This document shows, one piece after another, positions 36,780 to 45,472 of a stretch of DNA of 64,000 bases. The stretch is from Marinomonas sp. TW1 (GTDB lineage Bacteria > Pseudomonadota > Gammaproteobacteria > Pseudomonadales > Marinomonadaceae). Position numbers and translations under genes: made by a program. The stretch spans positions 152,181 to 216,180 of the forward strand of contig NZ_JSEE01000006.1 of assembly GCF_001625355.1 (NCBI RefSeq), in the 5' to 3' direction. Below the pieces are notes generated by a model. That model saw only the letters and a program-made list of their open reading frames with translations. It was not told the origin of the DNA and searched no databases. Positions within the stretch are counted from its first letter, which is position 1. Each line of letters opens with the position of its first letter.

Positions 36780-37907
36780 TTATGGGCGATCTTCTAGATT
36801 GATCCACTCTGCGTGATCTGGCCCTGTGTAGTCGGCACTTGGCCGAATAATACGATTGTTGGCTCTTTGTTCCATGACATGTGCTGCCCAACCTGTGACG
36901 CGAGAGCAGACAAAAATCGGGGTGAACAGTTTGGTTGGGATTTCCATAAAACGGTACGCGCTGGCGTGGAAGAAATCCGCATTACAAAAGAGTTTCTTTT
37001 CGCGCCACATGACGTCTTCACAACGTTCCGATACTGCATAAAGGTATGTGTCGCCGACGGCGTCGCTTAACTGTTTTGACCATTTTTTAATGATGTCATT
37101 ACGGGGGTCGCGTTCGCTGTAAATGGCGTGTCCAAAGCCCATGATCTTGTCTTTATTAGCGAGCATCTTTAATAAAGCGGCTTCCGCTTCATCTGGTGAT
37201 TGCCAATCTTCGATCATGTCCATGGCGGCTTCATTGGCACCGCCATGTAAGGGGCCTCGTAAACTGCCTATGCCACCCGTAATGCAAGAATGCATGTCCG
37301 ATAAGGTAGAAGCACACACTCGAGCGGTAAAGGTCGAGGCATTGAATTCGTGTTCCGCATACAGAATCAGTGACGCATTCATCACCTGAGTATGCAGAGG
37401 GTCCGGCGTATCATCGTGCAGCATGGTTAAGAAATGCCCGGCCAAAGAGGGCTCATGGGCATTATGAGTATCAATGCGTACACCATCGTGTGAAAAACGA
37501 TACCAGTACAACACCATCGCGGGTAGGGTAGCGACTAATCGATCGGCCGTTGTTTGTTGTTCTTCTAATGTCCGTTCTGGTTCAAGGTTACCCAGAAATG
37601 AGCAGCCTGTGCGCATCACATCCATGGGGTGGGCGTCTTTAGGGACCAGTTCAAGTACGGCTTTCAAGGCATCTGGTAAGGGCCGTAAAGCAATCAATTG
37701 TTGCTGGTAAGCGTATAACTCTGAAGCATTGGGTAACTTGCCATAGAGTAATAAATACGCCACTTCTTCAAAGCTGGCTTTATCAGCTAATACATCAATG
37801 TCATAGCCACGATAAGTGAGCCCTGCCGCCGCTTTACCGACAGTACAGAGTGCGGTTTCACCAGCGCTTTGACCTCTTAATCCTGCGCCTGTTAGTACCT
37901 TTGCCAT
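36780..37907 (-). CDS. prpC: 2-methylcitrate synthase
   Basis: Citrate-synthase-family enzyme of 375 residues that condenses propionyl-CoA with oxaloacetate. The short PrpC-type N-terminus (KVLTGAGLRGQSAGETALCTVG), LRGPLHGGANEAAMDM with its catalytic histidine, GFGHAIYSERDPRN and a C-terminal RIIRPSADYTGP are present. It lies between prpB and prpD in one operon, with AAAAGGAGAT just before the start. A housekeeping citrate synthase is excluded by its shorter length and by this context. Confidence 0.93.
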   Translation of the reverse strand: MAKVLTGAGLRGQSAGETALCTVGKAAAGLTYRGYDIDVLADKASFEEVAYLLLYGKLPNASELYAYQQQLIALRPLPDALKAVLELVPKDAHPMDVMRTGCSFLGNLEPERTLEEQQTTADRLVATLPAMVLYWYRFSHDGVRIDTHNAHEPSLAGHFLTMLHDDTPDPLHTQVMNASLILYAEHEFNASTFTARVCASTLSDMHSCITGGIGSLRGPLHGGANEAAMDMIEDWQSPDEAEAALLKMLANKDKIMGFGHAIYSERDPRNDIIKKWSKQLSDAVGDTYLYAVSERCEDVMWREKKLFCNADFFHASAYRFMEIPTKLFTPIFVCSRVTGWAAHVMEQRANNRIIRPSADYTGPDHAEWINLEDRP

Positions 37908-38028
37908 TGCCTATCTCCTTTTTTATTTTGACCAAGCTGCATTCCAGGAATGAGCCGGTGTTATCTGAGAATCGTGTCTAGCGTTTTGTTTTTTTATTGG
38001 TTTGTTTTTAATGTTGATAACAGTGTCA

Positions 38029-38907
38029 TTACTTTTCTGCGAAAAGTTGGTCCAACTTGTCCTCATAATCGTGATAGTTAAGGAACTCATACAGTTCGTT
38101 ACGTGTTTGCATTTGATCAACCACGGCTTGTTGGTGACCATCTTGTAATAAATGCTGATACACATTCAGCGCGGCTTTATTCATGGCTCGAAAGGCGCTT
38201 AGCGGGTACAACACCAGATCGACGCCTGCGCTGGCCAGTTGTTCCTTGCTAAATAGCGGTGTAGCACCAAATTCTGTAATGTTGGCGAGCACTGGGACGT
38301 TAACGGCACCGACAAACTCTTGGTACTGTTCTAAAGTCAGCATGGCTTCCGGGAAGATCATGTCAGCCCCTGCTTCGACGCAAGCGATGGCGCGTTCAAT
38401 GGCAGACTCCATGCCTTCGACCGCCAAAGCGTCAGTTCTCGCCATTACGACAAAGTTGTCATCGCTGCGAGCGTCGACACAGGCCTTGATGCGATCAACC
38501 ATTTCGGCTTGGCTCACAATGGCTTTGTTTGGACGATGACCACAGCGTTTTTGTTGAACTTGGTCTTCAATGTGAACCGCCGCCGCACCTGCTTTTTCCA
38601 TTTGTTCTATGGTACGAGCAATGTTAAATGCACCGCCAAATCCGGTGTCGATGTCGACCAGTAATGGCAGCTCTGAGGCCGCAGTAATTCGACGAACATC
38701 TTCCAAAACGTCGTGCAAATCCGTCATTCCTAAATCCGGTAGACCATAAGAAGCGTTGGCGACACCGCCTCCAGAAAGGTAAATGGCATGGTGGCCAGTT
38801 TGTTCAGCCATCATGGCGCAATATGCGTTGACGGTGCCCACCACTTGTAATGGCGAATGGTCTGTCACGGCCTGTCGAAATTTGGCTCCAGCAGAGAGTC
38901 GGCTCAT
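38029..38907 (-). CDS. prpB: 2-methylisocitrate lyase
   Basis: PEP-mutase/isocitrate-lyase family enzyme of about 292 residues that splits 2-methylisocitrate to pyruvate and succinate. The active-site loop KRCGHRPNK is intact, as are [15 protein letters not shown] (metal site), [13 protein letters not shown] and [15 protein letters not shown] 38907 ([12 protein letters not shown]) follows AAGGA and matches family N-termini; the longer reading from 38979 would run into the regulator gene. It begins 20 bases after the GntR gene ends, so the regulator is part of the operon. Confidence 0.93.
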   Translation of the reverse strand: MSRLSAGAKFRQAVTDHSPLQVVGTVNAYCAMMAEQTGHHAIYLSGGGVANASYGLPDLGMTDLHDVLEDVRRITAASELPLLVDIDTGFGGAFNIARTIEQMEKAGAAAVHIEDQVQQKRCGHRPNKAIVSQAEMVDRIKACVDARSDDNFVVMARTDALAVEGMESAIERAIACVEAGADMIFPEAMLTLEQYQEFVGAVNVPVLANITEFGATPLFSKEQLASAGVDLVLYPLSAFRAMNKAALNVYQHLLQDGHQQAVVDQMQTRNELYEFLNYHDYEDKLDQLFAEK

Positions 38908-38927
38908 GGTGTTTTCCTTTTTATTGT

Positions 38928-39614
38928 TTACTGGGTTGAGTGAGTGGATTGCTCCATGGCTTGTTGTAATAAACGGCAAGCTCGGCTGATATGCCGACGC
39001 ATTAGCAATTCGGCTAAATCACCTTCTTGATTGGCAATCGCATCGAGAATGGCTTTGTGTTCTCGTAACGCTTGACGCGGGTCGCTACGTTGGTCGGCCG
39101 TGTGATGACGATACATGCGGATCACGGCATACAATTCGTGGCTTAATAAGCGGATAAGTTTCTGGCTGCCACTGGCCTGTATAATGCGTAAGTGGAAGTC
39201 ATCATTGCCGCCCTGTTGGGCGTAATGTTCATCTTGATTATCATCTAAGAAAGCTTGATGTTTATCGAGCAGTGCATACAAGCTGTCTACTTCTGTTGTT
39301 GGCATATGACTGGCGGCTAATCTAGCGGCCATCCCTTCTAATGCCTCGCGTATGGTAAACGTATCTAGCATGTCTGCTAAATTGAGTTCAATGACCCGAG
39401 CGCCTACGTTGGCGGTGCGCGTAACCAAGCCCAATCCTTCTAACTTGACGATGGCTTCACGTAATGGTCCTCGCGAAATGCCATATCGTTTCGCCAGCTC
39501 TGGTTCTGAGATCTTGCTTCCCTGGGGAATGTCACCTGTCACAATTGCATTGATCAATTGTTGGGCGATGTCTTCAGACAGTGTGGCAGACTTTATCGGA
39601 ACGATTTGGCTCAT
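38928..39614 (-). CDS. GntR/FCD-family regulator of the prp operon
   Basis: A 228-residue regulator with an N-terminal winged helix ([43 protein letters not shown]) and an FCD effector domain with conserved metal-binding histidines in [12 protein letters not shown] and [11 protein letters not shown]. It is first in the prp operon, in the place filled by a GntR regulator in Pseudomonas-type prp clusters rather than the NtrC-type PrpR of enterics. ATTGTCGACAAT-type palindromes upstream are likely binding sites. A propionate-derived metabolite is the probable effector. Confidence 0.9.
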   Translation of the reverse strand: MSQIVPIKSATLSEDIAQQLINAIVTGDIPQGSKISEPELAKRYGISRGPLREAIVKLEGLGLVTRTANVGARVIELNLADMLDTFTIREALEGMAARLAASHMPTTEVDSLYALLDKHQAFLDDNQDEHYAQQGGNDDFHLRIIQASGSQKLIRLLSHELYAVIRMYRHHTADQRSDPRQALREHKAILDAIANQEGDLAELLMRRHISRACRLLQQAMEQSTHSTQ

Positions 39615-39629
39615 AGGTAAAACGTCTTA

Positions 39630-39694
39630 ATTGTTGACAATGTGTTTCTTTATAGTCGTGTTTTTGCCATTTATCAAGCTATATTGTCGACAAT
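39630..39694. promoter_or_regulatory. Two palindromic operators upstream of the prp operon
   Basis: ATTGTTGACAAT at 39630-39641 and the perfect palindrome ATTGTCGACAAT at 39683-39694 lie 16 and 69 bases before the GntR start. Their form matches operators typical of FCD-type GntR regulators. Autoregulation of the prp operon is inferred. Confidence 0.6.
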
Positions 39695-39800
39695 GTTTGT
39701 TTTTTAGTGTGTTTTTGTTCTTTCTGTTAGGGCTTTGTTTGGGGATGAAATGCTGGTTTTTTCACAATATTCTATTGGTTTTACTGGGTTTTATGTTTAT

Positions 39801-39847
39801 ATGTCGACAGTTGTACTTCATCCGCTTACTCAGTAAGTGTCGACAAT
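39801..39847. promoter_or_regulatory. Two further TGTCGACA-type half-sites before the DUF5062 gene
   Basis: ATGTCGACAG at 39801-39810 and GTGTCGACAAT at 39837-39847 share the TGTCGAC core of the prp operators. They lie 43-90 bases before the DUF5062 start, on the far side of the same intergenic region, and may extend control to that gene. Confidence 0.4.
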
Positions 39848-39889
39848 CTGATGTAACACTATTACCAGCAGAAAAAGAGGATACGCCAA

Positions 39890-40150
39890 ATGAAAAAAAT
39901 GAAAAATGAGGCCGCGCTGAGCAAAAAAGCCATTCAAGTAGGAGAAAAATATGCTCTGAAGCGTGGTTATGCTGGTTTCTCGGCAACAATGTCGGCTAAT
40001 GAAAAAGTAGAAGCAATTTACCGACTGCTTGTGTTGGATAAATTAGTCGTTGCCTTACCTGCGGATAAAGAAGACCTGCCAAACATGAAGCATAAATTGG
40101 CTTTGTGGATACAGAAAAACCTACCTAAAGACGACCCATTATTGCAATAA
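39890..40150 (+). CDS. DUF5062 family protein
   Basis: A soluble 86-residue protein of unknown function. It shows the family pattern: KKAIQVGEKYALKRGY near the N-terminus, VEAIYRLLVLDKLVVALPADKED in the middle and NMKHKLALWIQKNLP at the end. Such proteins are common in marine gammaproteobacteria, with no established role. The start is moderately sure; a second Met at residue 4 gives an alternative. It lies divergent from the prp operon behind two TGTCGACA-type sites. Confidence 0.75.
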   Translation: MKKMKNEAALSKKAIQVGEKYALKRGYAGFSATMSANEKVEAIYRLLVLDKLVVALPADKEDLPNMKHKLALWIQKNLPKDDPLLQ

Positions 40151-40236
40151 AGACTTGGTACATTGTATTGAGTGACGCCGAGATCGGTGTTGCTTGATAC
40201 GGTGTTAGGCCGTTTAATAGTGCTTTAATTCTATTT

Positions 40237-40251
40237 TGTTATGATATAACA
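40237..40251. promoter_or_regulatory. Zur-type operator upstream of the DUF1826 gene
   Basis: TGTTATGATATAACA has 6-bp inverted arms around 3 bases and continues as ATAACATTTC, the right half of the gammaproteobacterial Zur consensus. It lies 36 bases before the start codon, where a repressor would block transcription. Zinc control of the gene is inferred. Confidence 0.7.
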
Positions 40252-40287
40252 TTTCTTTTGTGATGTATTCATAAAGGAAGTCTATCC

Positions 40288-41022
40288 ATGCAAGCCTGTA
40301 TTCCAATATCTGAAGCCGAGTTGACGATTGAGAACAATAGCGTTCCTCATGACCAAGGTGAAAGGCAAGAGGAGCAATCAACCGCCATCTTATCTGAACC
40401 AATGCCTTTGAGTGTGGTGAAGTCAGTGCACAGAGAAGTGCTAGGGGATGTTTATCACCGGCAAATTGGTATGGCGGTATGGCAACGACCTTTGGATGAA
40501 GCCTTTGAATATGCACAGAGTCTAATGACCAAGGCACCGCATTTCTGTTTTAAAGGGCAACAGACGCCACAGCTGGCAGCCAATTTATTAGGGAGACTTC
40601 TGCCAGAGGCGAAAGGCAAACAGGTTTTCATTGAAGATGTGACCTTATTGATGGAAATGTTTGCTTGTCTGTTTGACCTGCAAGAGGTGGGGTTGCGTTT
40701 GGATGTGTTATCAAAAGCCATGTGTCCACGTTTTCATGTGGACAAAATTCCCTGTCGCTTGATTACCACTTATGCCGGAGCAGGCAGTGAATGGTTACAC
40801 GAAGCTCATGTGCAACGAAAACGATTAGGGCGTGGCGGTGATGTCAAAGACCACAACTCTGGTTTGCTTAGAGAAGGCCGTGTTAACCACTTAAACATTG
40901 GGGACGTCGCACTAATGAAGGGGGAAGAATGGCCGACTTCTTTAGGCCGCGGTATGGTGCACAGATCCCCTTCTGCCAGCAGTGAGGCGCCGCGACTTTT
41001 TCTGAGTTTGGACATGGTCTAG
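40288..41022 (+). CDS. DUF1826 domain protein, likely zinc-starvation regulated
   Basis: A 244-residue protein of unknown biochemical function. It carries the DUF1826 signature CPRFHVDKIPCRLITTYAGAGSEWL (shown here in its two halves CPRFHVDKIPCRL and TTYAGAGSEWL), then INIGDVALMKGEEW-like LNIGDVALMKGEEW and MVHRSPSAS near the C-terminus. The Cys, His and Asp residues could bind a metal. A Zur box directly upstream fits the known association of this family with zinc-homeostasis regulons. Its end is one base from the convergent SDR gene. Confidence 0.8.
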   Translation: MQACIPISEAELTIENNSVPHDQGERQEEQSTAILSEPMPLSVVKSVHREVLGDVYHRQIGMAVWQRPLDEAFEYAQSLMTKAPHFCFKGQQTPQLAANLLGRLLPEAKGKQVFIEDVTLLMEMFACLFDLQEVGLRLDVLSKAMCPRFHVDKIPCRLITTYAGAGSEWLHEAHVQRKRLGRGGDVKDHNSGLLREGRVNHLNIGDVALMKGEEWPTSLGRGMVHRSPSASSEAPRLFLSLDMV

Positions 41023-41023
41023 G

Positions 41024-41749
41024 TTACCACTCAATCTCTTGATGGTTCCAATCCCTATAGGCCGCTTGATTGTTCATCGCAATGTTGTTCATCAAGAGCA
41101 GTAACTGTTGCGCCACAAAGCTTGGTGTAAACAACTTGCCTTCTGGCACGGAACGTTGGAAAGGTTGTGATAAAGGTGTGTCTGTCGTGCCTGGGTGAAA
41201 AGCAATTAATTTGACGTTTTTCGCACGTCTAGCGTATTCAACCGCGGATGTTTGAATCAGCATGTTCAGCGCCGCTTTGGAGGCGCGATAACTGTACCAA
41301 CCGCCCATTTTGTTGTCAGAAATGCTGCCAACACGAGCACTAAAAACCGCCACTTGCGTCGCGGATGTGCCTTTTAACACAGGTAACAGTGATTTTAACC
41401 ACAACATGGGGGTGATGCTGTTGGCTTGAAAGCAGGCGGCCATTTGAGCGGCATTCACACTCTCTATTTTTCTTTCCGGTTGCATCGTTTTGTCGTGCAG
41501 TATGCCATTACAGATGAAGACCTTATGAATTTTGCCTTGCCAAGGCATCAGTTCTTGGCACACCTGCTCAATGCTTTCTTGTTGGTAATCGCATACCACA
41601 AAGTGGACTTTGTCCGAGTTTCGATGACTATTGTCTGATCGAGATACTGCCGTGATGCCGCTGCATGTTGGGTCTTGCTCTAAGGTTTGGATGATGGCTT
41701 GAGCTATTGCACTGCTGGCACCGATTACTAAAGCGTGAAAACCTGACAT
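41024..41749 (-). CDS. SDR family oxidoreductase (C-factor-like)
   Basis: Short-chain dehydrogenase of 241 residues with an N-terminal Rossmann motif in VIGASSAIAQAI, catalytic Tyr and Lys in YSYRASKAALN and a late FHPGTTDTPLS segment. It belongs to the csgA/C-factor-like group of SDRs, whose substrates are unknown. It follows a DUF393 gene by 14 bases with AAGGA upstream of its start, so the two are co-transcribed. Together with the DUF3429 gene above, the set resembles part of a light-stress/photolyase neighbourhood seen in other marine gammaproteobacteria, although no photolyase is present. Confidence 0.82.
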   Translation of the reverse strand: MSGFHALVIGASSAIAQAIIQTLEQDPTCSGITAVSRSDNSHRNSDKVHFVVCDYQQESIEQVCQELMPWQGKIHKVFICNGILHDKTMQPERKIESVNAAQMAACFQANSITPMLWLKSLLPVLKGTSATQVAVFSARVGSISDNKMGGWYSYRASKAALNMLIQTSAVEYARRAKNVKLIAFHPGTTDTPLSQPFQRSVPEGKLFTPSFVAQQLLLLMNNIAMNNQAAYRDWNHQEIEW

Positions 41750-41763
41750 GGAAACGTTCCTTT

Positions 41764-42156
41764 TTAAAGATCACAACGATCTGTGTGACAGCTTTCACAG
41801 CGCTTTTTACCACTTACAAAAGCGGAAATAGGGTGACGATAACGGGCAAAAAATAGATAGGCTTTATCGGCCAAAAAACGAATCACTGGCCATCTTAATA
41901 ATTGCAACCATGGGTGCTTATTAACCAGTTTCCATGCGGTACAAGTCACATCTAAACCTTTAATGATACGGCCATCATCAAGTTGGCCGTGTAGCACTTG
42001 GTCCGCCGCGATGGGATCAATATGAGGAAAGCGTTGTTGGAAGTCATCGCCGTGTAAGTCTTCTAGAATAAGCTGGCTGTTTGTGTCGAACTTGGCCAAG
42101 CTCTTCATTTCGGCGGCACACAAAGGGCATTTGCCATCATAGAATATGGTTAACAT
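41764..42156 (-). CDS. DUF393 (DCC family) thiol-disulfide oxidoreductase-like protein
   Basis: A 130-residue protein starting MLTIFYDGKCPLCAAEM, which contains the DxxCPxC thiol motif of the DCC family, with the family DADQVLHG-like region here as AADQVLHGQLDDGR. A cysteine-rich tail (KRCESCHTDRC) is an additional feature not seen in every member. The fold suggests thiol redox chemistry but no substrate is known. It lies 14 bases ahead of the SDR gene and 71 bases after the DUF3429 gene. Confidence 0.85.
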   Translation of the reverse strand: MLTIFYDGKCPLCAAEMKSLAKFDTNSQLILEDLHGDDFQQRFPHIDPIAADQVLHGQLDDGRIIKGLDVTCTAWKLVNKHPWLQLLRWPVIRFLADKAYLFFARYRHPISAFVSGKKRCESCHTDRCDL

Positions 42157-42227
42157 CTTGTCTCCTTGCAGGGGGAGGCCGTGGTTTTCGACCTTATAAC
42201 CTATTACGCAGGAAAACGAAAATCAGA

Positions 42228-42674
42228 TTAGTAACTTGGGTAAAAAACCAATAGATGCAGCACGCAGACAATCAGCGTCAGCACAAAACGCATGGTCAGG
42301 TAAGGTGAATTTTCAGAATGGGTTTGTTTGGCAAATCTGGCTTCGCCCCAAAAGGTGCTAATGAACCCTAGGAACAATAAGGCGATCGACAACACTTGAA
42401 TGTCCAGCAGTAAAGAGAACCAAGCGGCGACGGCAACAACATTACTGGAGATAAGCAGATAGATGCTTAATGGGCTGGACTCGCGATGAACAAATTGTCC
42501 CCACAAGGTACCCGATAAAAAACTTAAGATGATGGCGCCATACGTAATGAACAAATATAAGCCCGAACGATCGAAAAAGGTTTGATTGGTCCAGCTTAAA
42601 TAAGTCGCACACAAAAAGGGAATGAGCCCCATCGCGCCTAGGATAAAAGTATAAGGTGAAGCGGAAGTTCGCAT
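42228..42674 (-). CDS. DUF3429 membrane protein
   Basis: A 148-residue integral membrane protein with about five hydrophobic helices. The LGAMGLIPFLCATYL start, the YGAIILSFLSGTLWGQ motif and a late hydrophobic VLTLIVCVLHLLVF stretch match DUF3429 proteins. The function is unknown. It heads a small minus-strand operon with DUF393 and SDR genes, and its upstream region abuts the glycyl-tRNA synthetase promoter in the opposite direction. Confidence 0.8.
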   Translation of the reverse strand: MRTSASPYTFILGAMGLIPFLCATYLSWTNQTFFDRSGLYLFITYGAIILSFLSGTLWGQFVHRESSPLSIYLLISSNVVAVAAWFSLLLDIQVLSIALLFLGFISTFWGEARFAKQTHSENSPYLTMRFVLTLIVCVLHLLVFYPSY

Positions 42675-42802
42675 CGTTAAGACTGCCTTATGGTATAAAT
42701 GTGCAAATAAAGTGTATTTCTATCCTATTGTGCGTTCAATTTCCAGTTATATAACTCATGCAACCAAGATTTTACATTCCTTTAATCGGCTTTACATCGG
42801 CA

Positions 42803-42831
42803 TTGAGCGAATTACGGTCAAAGAGTACAAT
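42803..42831 (+). promoter_or_regulatory. Candidate sigma-70 promoter of glyS
   Basis: TTGAGC (-35) and TACAAT (-10) are separated by 17 bases and lie about 84 bases before the glycyl-tRNA synthetase start codon. The match is moderate. Confidence 0.5.
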
Positions 42832-42914
42832 GGGCGGCGATTACTCTTCTTTGACGCTCGCTTAATGCTTGAGTGTCTATTATTTAACGAATATTGCTTA
42901 AGGTGTGTTTAGAA

Positions 42915-44291
42915 ATGCCAGCTAAAACGATGGATGAACTCGTCTCCCTTTGTAAACGTCGCGGATTTATTTTCCAAGGCAGTGAAATCTACGGTGGTAT
43001 GCAGGGCGCTTACGATTACGGTCCGTTAGGTATTGAATTGAAAAACAACCTAAAAGCGGCCTGGTGGCGTTCTATGGTTTACGAGCGCGATGACGTAGAA
43101 GGTTTGGATGCGGCGATTATCCAAAACAAACACGTCTACAAGTACTCGGGCCATGAAGACACGTTCACCGATCCTATGGTGGATTGTCATGAGTGTAAAT
43201 CACGCATGCGTGCTGACCACATGAAAGACATCAAAGTTTGTGACAACTGTGGTTCTTCTGATGTCACAGAGCCTCGTGATTTTAACTTGATGTTTAAAAC
43301 CAATGTCGGCCCTATGGTGAACGAAGAGTCTTACACTTACCTGCGCCCTGAAACGGCACAAGGTATCTTCACAAACTTCAAAAACGTGGTGGATTCGACG
43401 TCACGTGCGTTGCCATTTGGTATTGCGCAAATCGGTAAATCCTTCCGTAACGAAATTACACCACGTAATTTCATCTTCCGTGTTCGCGAGTTCGAACAAA
43501 TGGAATTGGAATTTTTCTGTAAGCCAGGTGAAGATGAAAAATGGCACGAATTCTGGGTAGAAACTCGTAAGCAGTGGTGGTTGGATCAAGGTCTAACAGA
43601 AGAGAACATCCAGTTTGAATACGTAACGGGTGATGATTTGGCACACTATTCGAAATCGACTGTGGATATCTTGTACAAGTTTCCACATGGTTTTGAAGAA
43701 TTAGAAGGGGTGGCAAACCGTACGGACTATGATCTAGGTTCGCACACCAAAGCACAAGACGAGTTCGGTCTTTCTGCGAAAGTGAAGAAGAACGAACACT
43801 CTACTGCGAAATTGGCGGTTCGTGATTTGGAAGCCAATAAGTGGGAAGTACCATTCTGCATCGAGCCTTCTGCGGGTCTAGATCGTGGTTTATTGGCGGT
43901 GATGACGGAAGCTTACACTGAAGAAGAGTTAGAAAACGGTTCGACTCGTACTGTGCTTAAATTTAAGCCGCATCTAGCGCCGATCAAAGTCGCTATTTTG
44001 CCGCTGAAGAAGAACAAGCCTGAAATTGTAGCGTTGGCGAAAGAGCTGAAGAACAAGCTGCAAAAATTAGGCTTGGGTCGTATCCTTTATGAAAACACAG
44101 GCAACGTGGGTAAAGGCTACCGTCGTCATGACGAGGTAGGTACACCAATCTGTGTGACAGTGGATTTCGATTCAATCGAAAAAGAAGGCGCACCTGTAAC
44201 AGTTCGTGACCGTGACACGATGGAACAAGTCGTCGTGCCTGCAGCGGAATTGCCTGCTTATGTGATCAACTACTTTATTAACCAAGATTAA
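42915..44291 (+). CDS. glyS: Glycyl-tRNA synthetase, single-chain (alpha2) type
   Basis: Class II synthetase of about 458 residues of the dimeric, one-subunit kind, unlike the separate GlyQ and GlyS chains of most gammaproteobacteria. Visible are [24 protein letters not shown] at the N-terminus (in two parts), the zinc-type insert [12 protein letters not shown]...CDNCGSSD, motif 2 region [12 protein letters not shown] and motif 3 near [13 protein letters not shown], plus a C-terminal anticodon domain with [13 protein letters not shown] 42915 fits family starts; the upstream in-frame start at 42894 adds seven residues. It is followed by a strong terminator. Confidence 0.93.
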   Translation: MPAKTMDELVSLCKRRGFIFQGSEIYGGMQGAYDYGPLGIELKNNLKAAWWRSMVYERDDVEGLDAAIIQNKHVYKYSGHEDTFTDPMVDCHECKSRMRADHMKDIKVCDNCGSSDVTEPRDFNLMFKTNVGPMVNEESYTYLRPETAQGIFTNFKNVVDSTSRALPFGIAQIGKSFRNEITPRNFIFRVREFEQMELEFFCKPGEDEKWHEFWVETRKQWWLDQGLTEENIQFEYVTGDDLAHYSKSTVDILYKFPHGFEELEGVANRTDYDLGSHTKAQDEFGLSAKVKKNEHSTAKLAVRDLEANKWEVPFCIEPSAGLDRGLLAVMTEAYTEEELENGSTRTVLKFKPHLAPIKVAILPLKKNKPEIVALAKELKNKLQKLGLGRILYENTGNVGKGYRRHDEVGTPICVTVDFDSIEKEGAPVTVRDRDTMEQVVVPAAELPAYVINYFINQD

Positions 44292-44318
44292 ATTAGTCGG
44301 TTCATAAAACGAAAATAC

Positions 44319-44354
44319 AATGCCGTTACGATTTGGATCGTAACGGCATTTTTG
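44319..44354. terminator. Bidirectional terminator between glyS and the methyltransferase gene
   Basis: A 14-bp perfect stem (44319-44332 with 44337-44350) and TTGG loop, flanked by T-rich sequence. It serves two convergent genes. Confidence 0.93.
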
Positions 44355-44357
44355 TTT

Positions 44358-45296
44358 TTAACGGGTTTGTTTCCATTCCGCCAGAGCCTGAATGTGGCTG
44401 GGTTCAATGCCGCAGCAACCGCCGATGATATTCGCCCCGAGTTCCTGCCACTTTTTTGCGAAGACAAGGTATTCTTCTGGCGACAGATGACGAGACCCTT
44501 GTGTTGTTAAATTCGCCTCATGACCCTGTGTTATAGGGACAAAACTGTTAGCGTAAGCGCCTACGTTGAGTGGTCTATGGTGTTTTTCTAGCAAGCTGGT
44601 GGTAACGCGTATGGCTTGTTCCATGACTTCCGGTACGGAACAGTTAAAGAAAATGCCGTCACTGTCTTTTATGTGCAGTGCGTTGGTCTGGTTTGTTTGG
44701 GTCAGCATAGCGTCTATTGCAGCAGAGACGGATTCCCCAGAACGCAATCTTGCCGTTTCTCCCAGCTCATCGCTCAAGGTAAAGGCGTAATAACAAGGTT
44801 TTGTTGAATCTTTTAACACGTCAGCAACAGCATGGGCCTCTTCAATACTGGCAATGGTCTCGGCAAGCCATAAGTCCACATGCTCATCTTGTGCCGTAAA
44901 CAGCGTTGTTAAAATATCCAAGGCTTGCTGTTGTTCAAATAAGTCTGGTCGGTAAGAACCAAGAGGTGGTGGCAGTGAACCTGCCACTTGGACTGGATGA
45001 GACGCTTTGTTTGCGACGTCTCTGGCAATGATGGCCGCTTGTCGCGCAAGCTCGCCCCCTTGCTGTTGATAACCTGATTCACCAAGGTGAAACGGCACAC
45101 AGGCATAGCTGTTTACTGTGATGATCTCGGCACCCGCTTGAATAAAGTTCTCATGTGCTTGGGTAACATAATGAGGCGCTTCTAATAATGCTTGTGCGCT
45201 CCACAGTGGTTGTGAGAAGGGCGCGCCAATGCGCTTCAGTTCGCGGCCGATGCCGCCATCGAGTAGGGTTAATTTTCGTTTAGTTAAATCGCTCAT
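44358..45296 (-). CDS. Homocysteine S-methyltransferase family protein
   Basis: A 312-residue TIM-barrel methyltransferase-like protein. The LLDGGIGRELKRIG start, ITVNSYACVPF, and the zinc-binding cysteines in IFFNCSVPE and IIGGCCGIEPSHI match the MmuM / homocysteine methyltransferase family. Members move a methyl group from S-methylmethionine or betaine to homocysteine. The single-domain form without a B12 module points to the MmuM type, but the donor is not certain. It is a lone minus-strand unit; no riboswitch was recognised upstream. Confidence 0.85.
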   Translation of the reverse strand: MSDLTKRKLTLLDGGIGRELKRIGAPFSQPLWSAQALLEAPHYVTQAHENFIQAGAEIITVNSYACVPFHLGESGYQQQGGELARQAAIIARDVANKASHPVQVAGSLPPPLGSYRPDLFEQQQALDILTTLFTAQDEHVDLWLAETIASIEEAHAVADVLKDSTKPCYYAFTLSDELGETARLRSGESVSAAIDAMLTQTNQTNALHIKDSDGIFFNCSVPEVMEQAIRVTTSLLEKHHRPLNVGAYANSFVPITQGHEANLTTQGSRHLSPEEYLVFAKKWQELGANIIGGCCGIEPSHIQALAEWKQTR

Positions 45297-45472
45297 TACT
45301 GTTTTTCATCGGTCTAAATTTTATTGGCGCCATTCAACCATAAAGACAGAGAAAAAGTAATGAAACTTGGTCATGATCAGGATAATTCAGATCATCATGC
45401 GTTCTAGGGGGCAATATTATGTTATCGAGCGTAATCGTGATTGTTTTCTAAAGCGGTACGTTGCTTTGTTGT

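Noticed and set aside
39631..39909. A 92-codon ORF overlapping the prp/DUF5062 intergenic region
   Set aside because: It lacks a ribosome site, is low-complexity hydrophobic, and overlaps operators and the DUF5062 start.
45297..45472. Riboswitch upstream of the homocysteine methyltransferase-like gene
   Set aside because: No SAM or cobalamin riboswitch core was recognisable and there is no strong expression platform.
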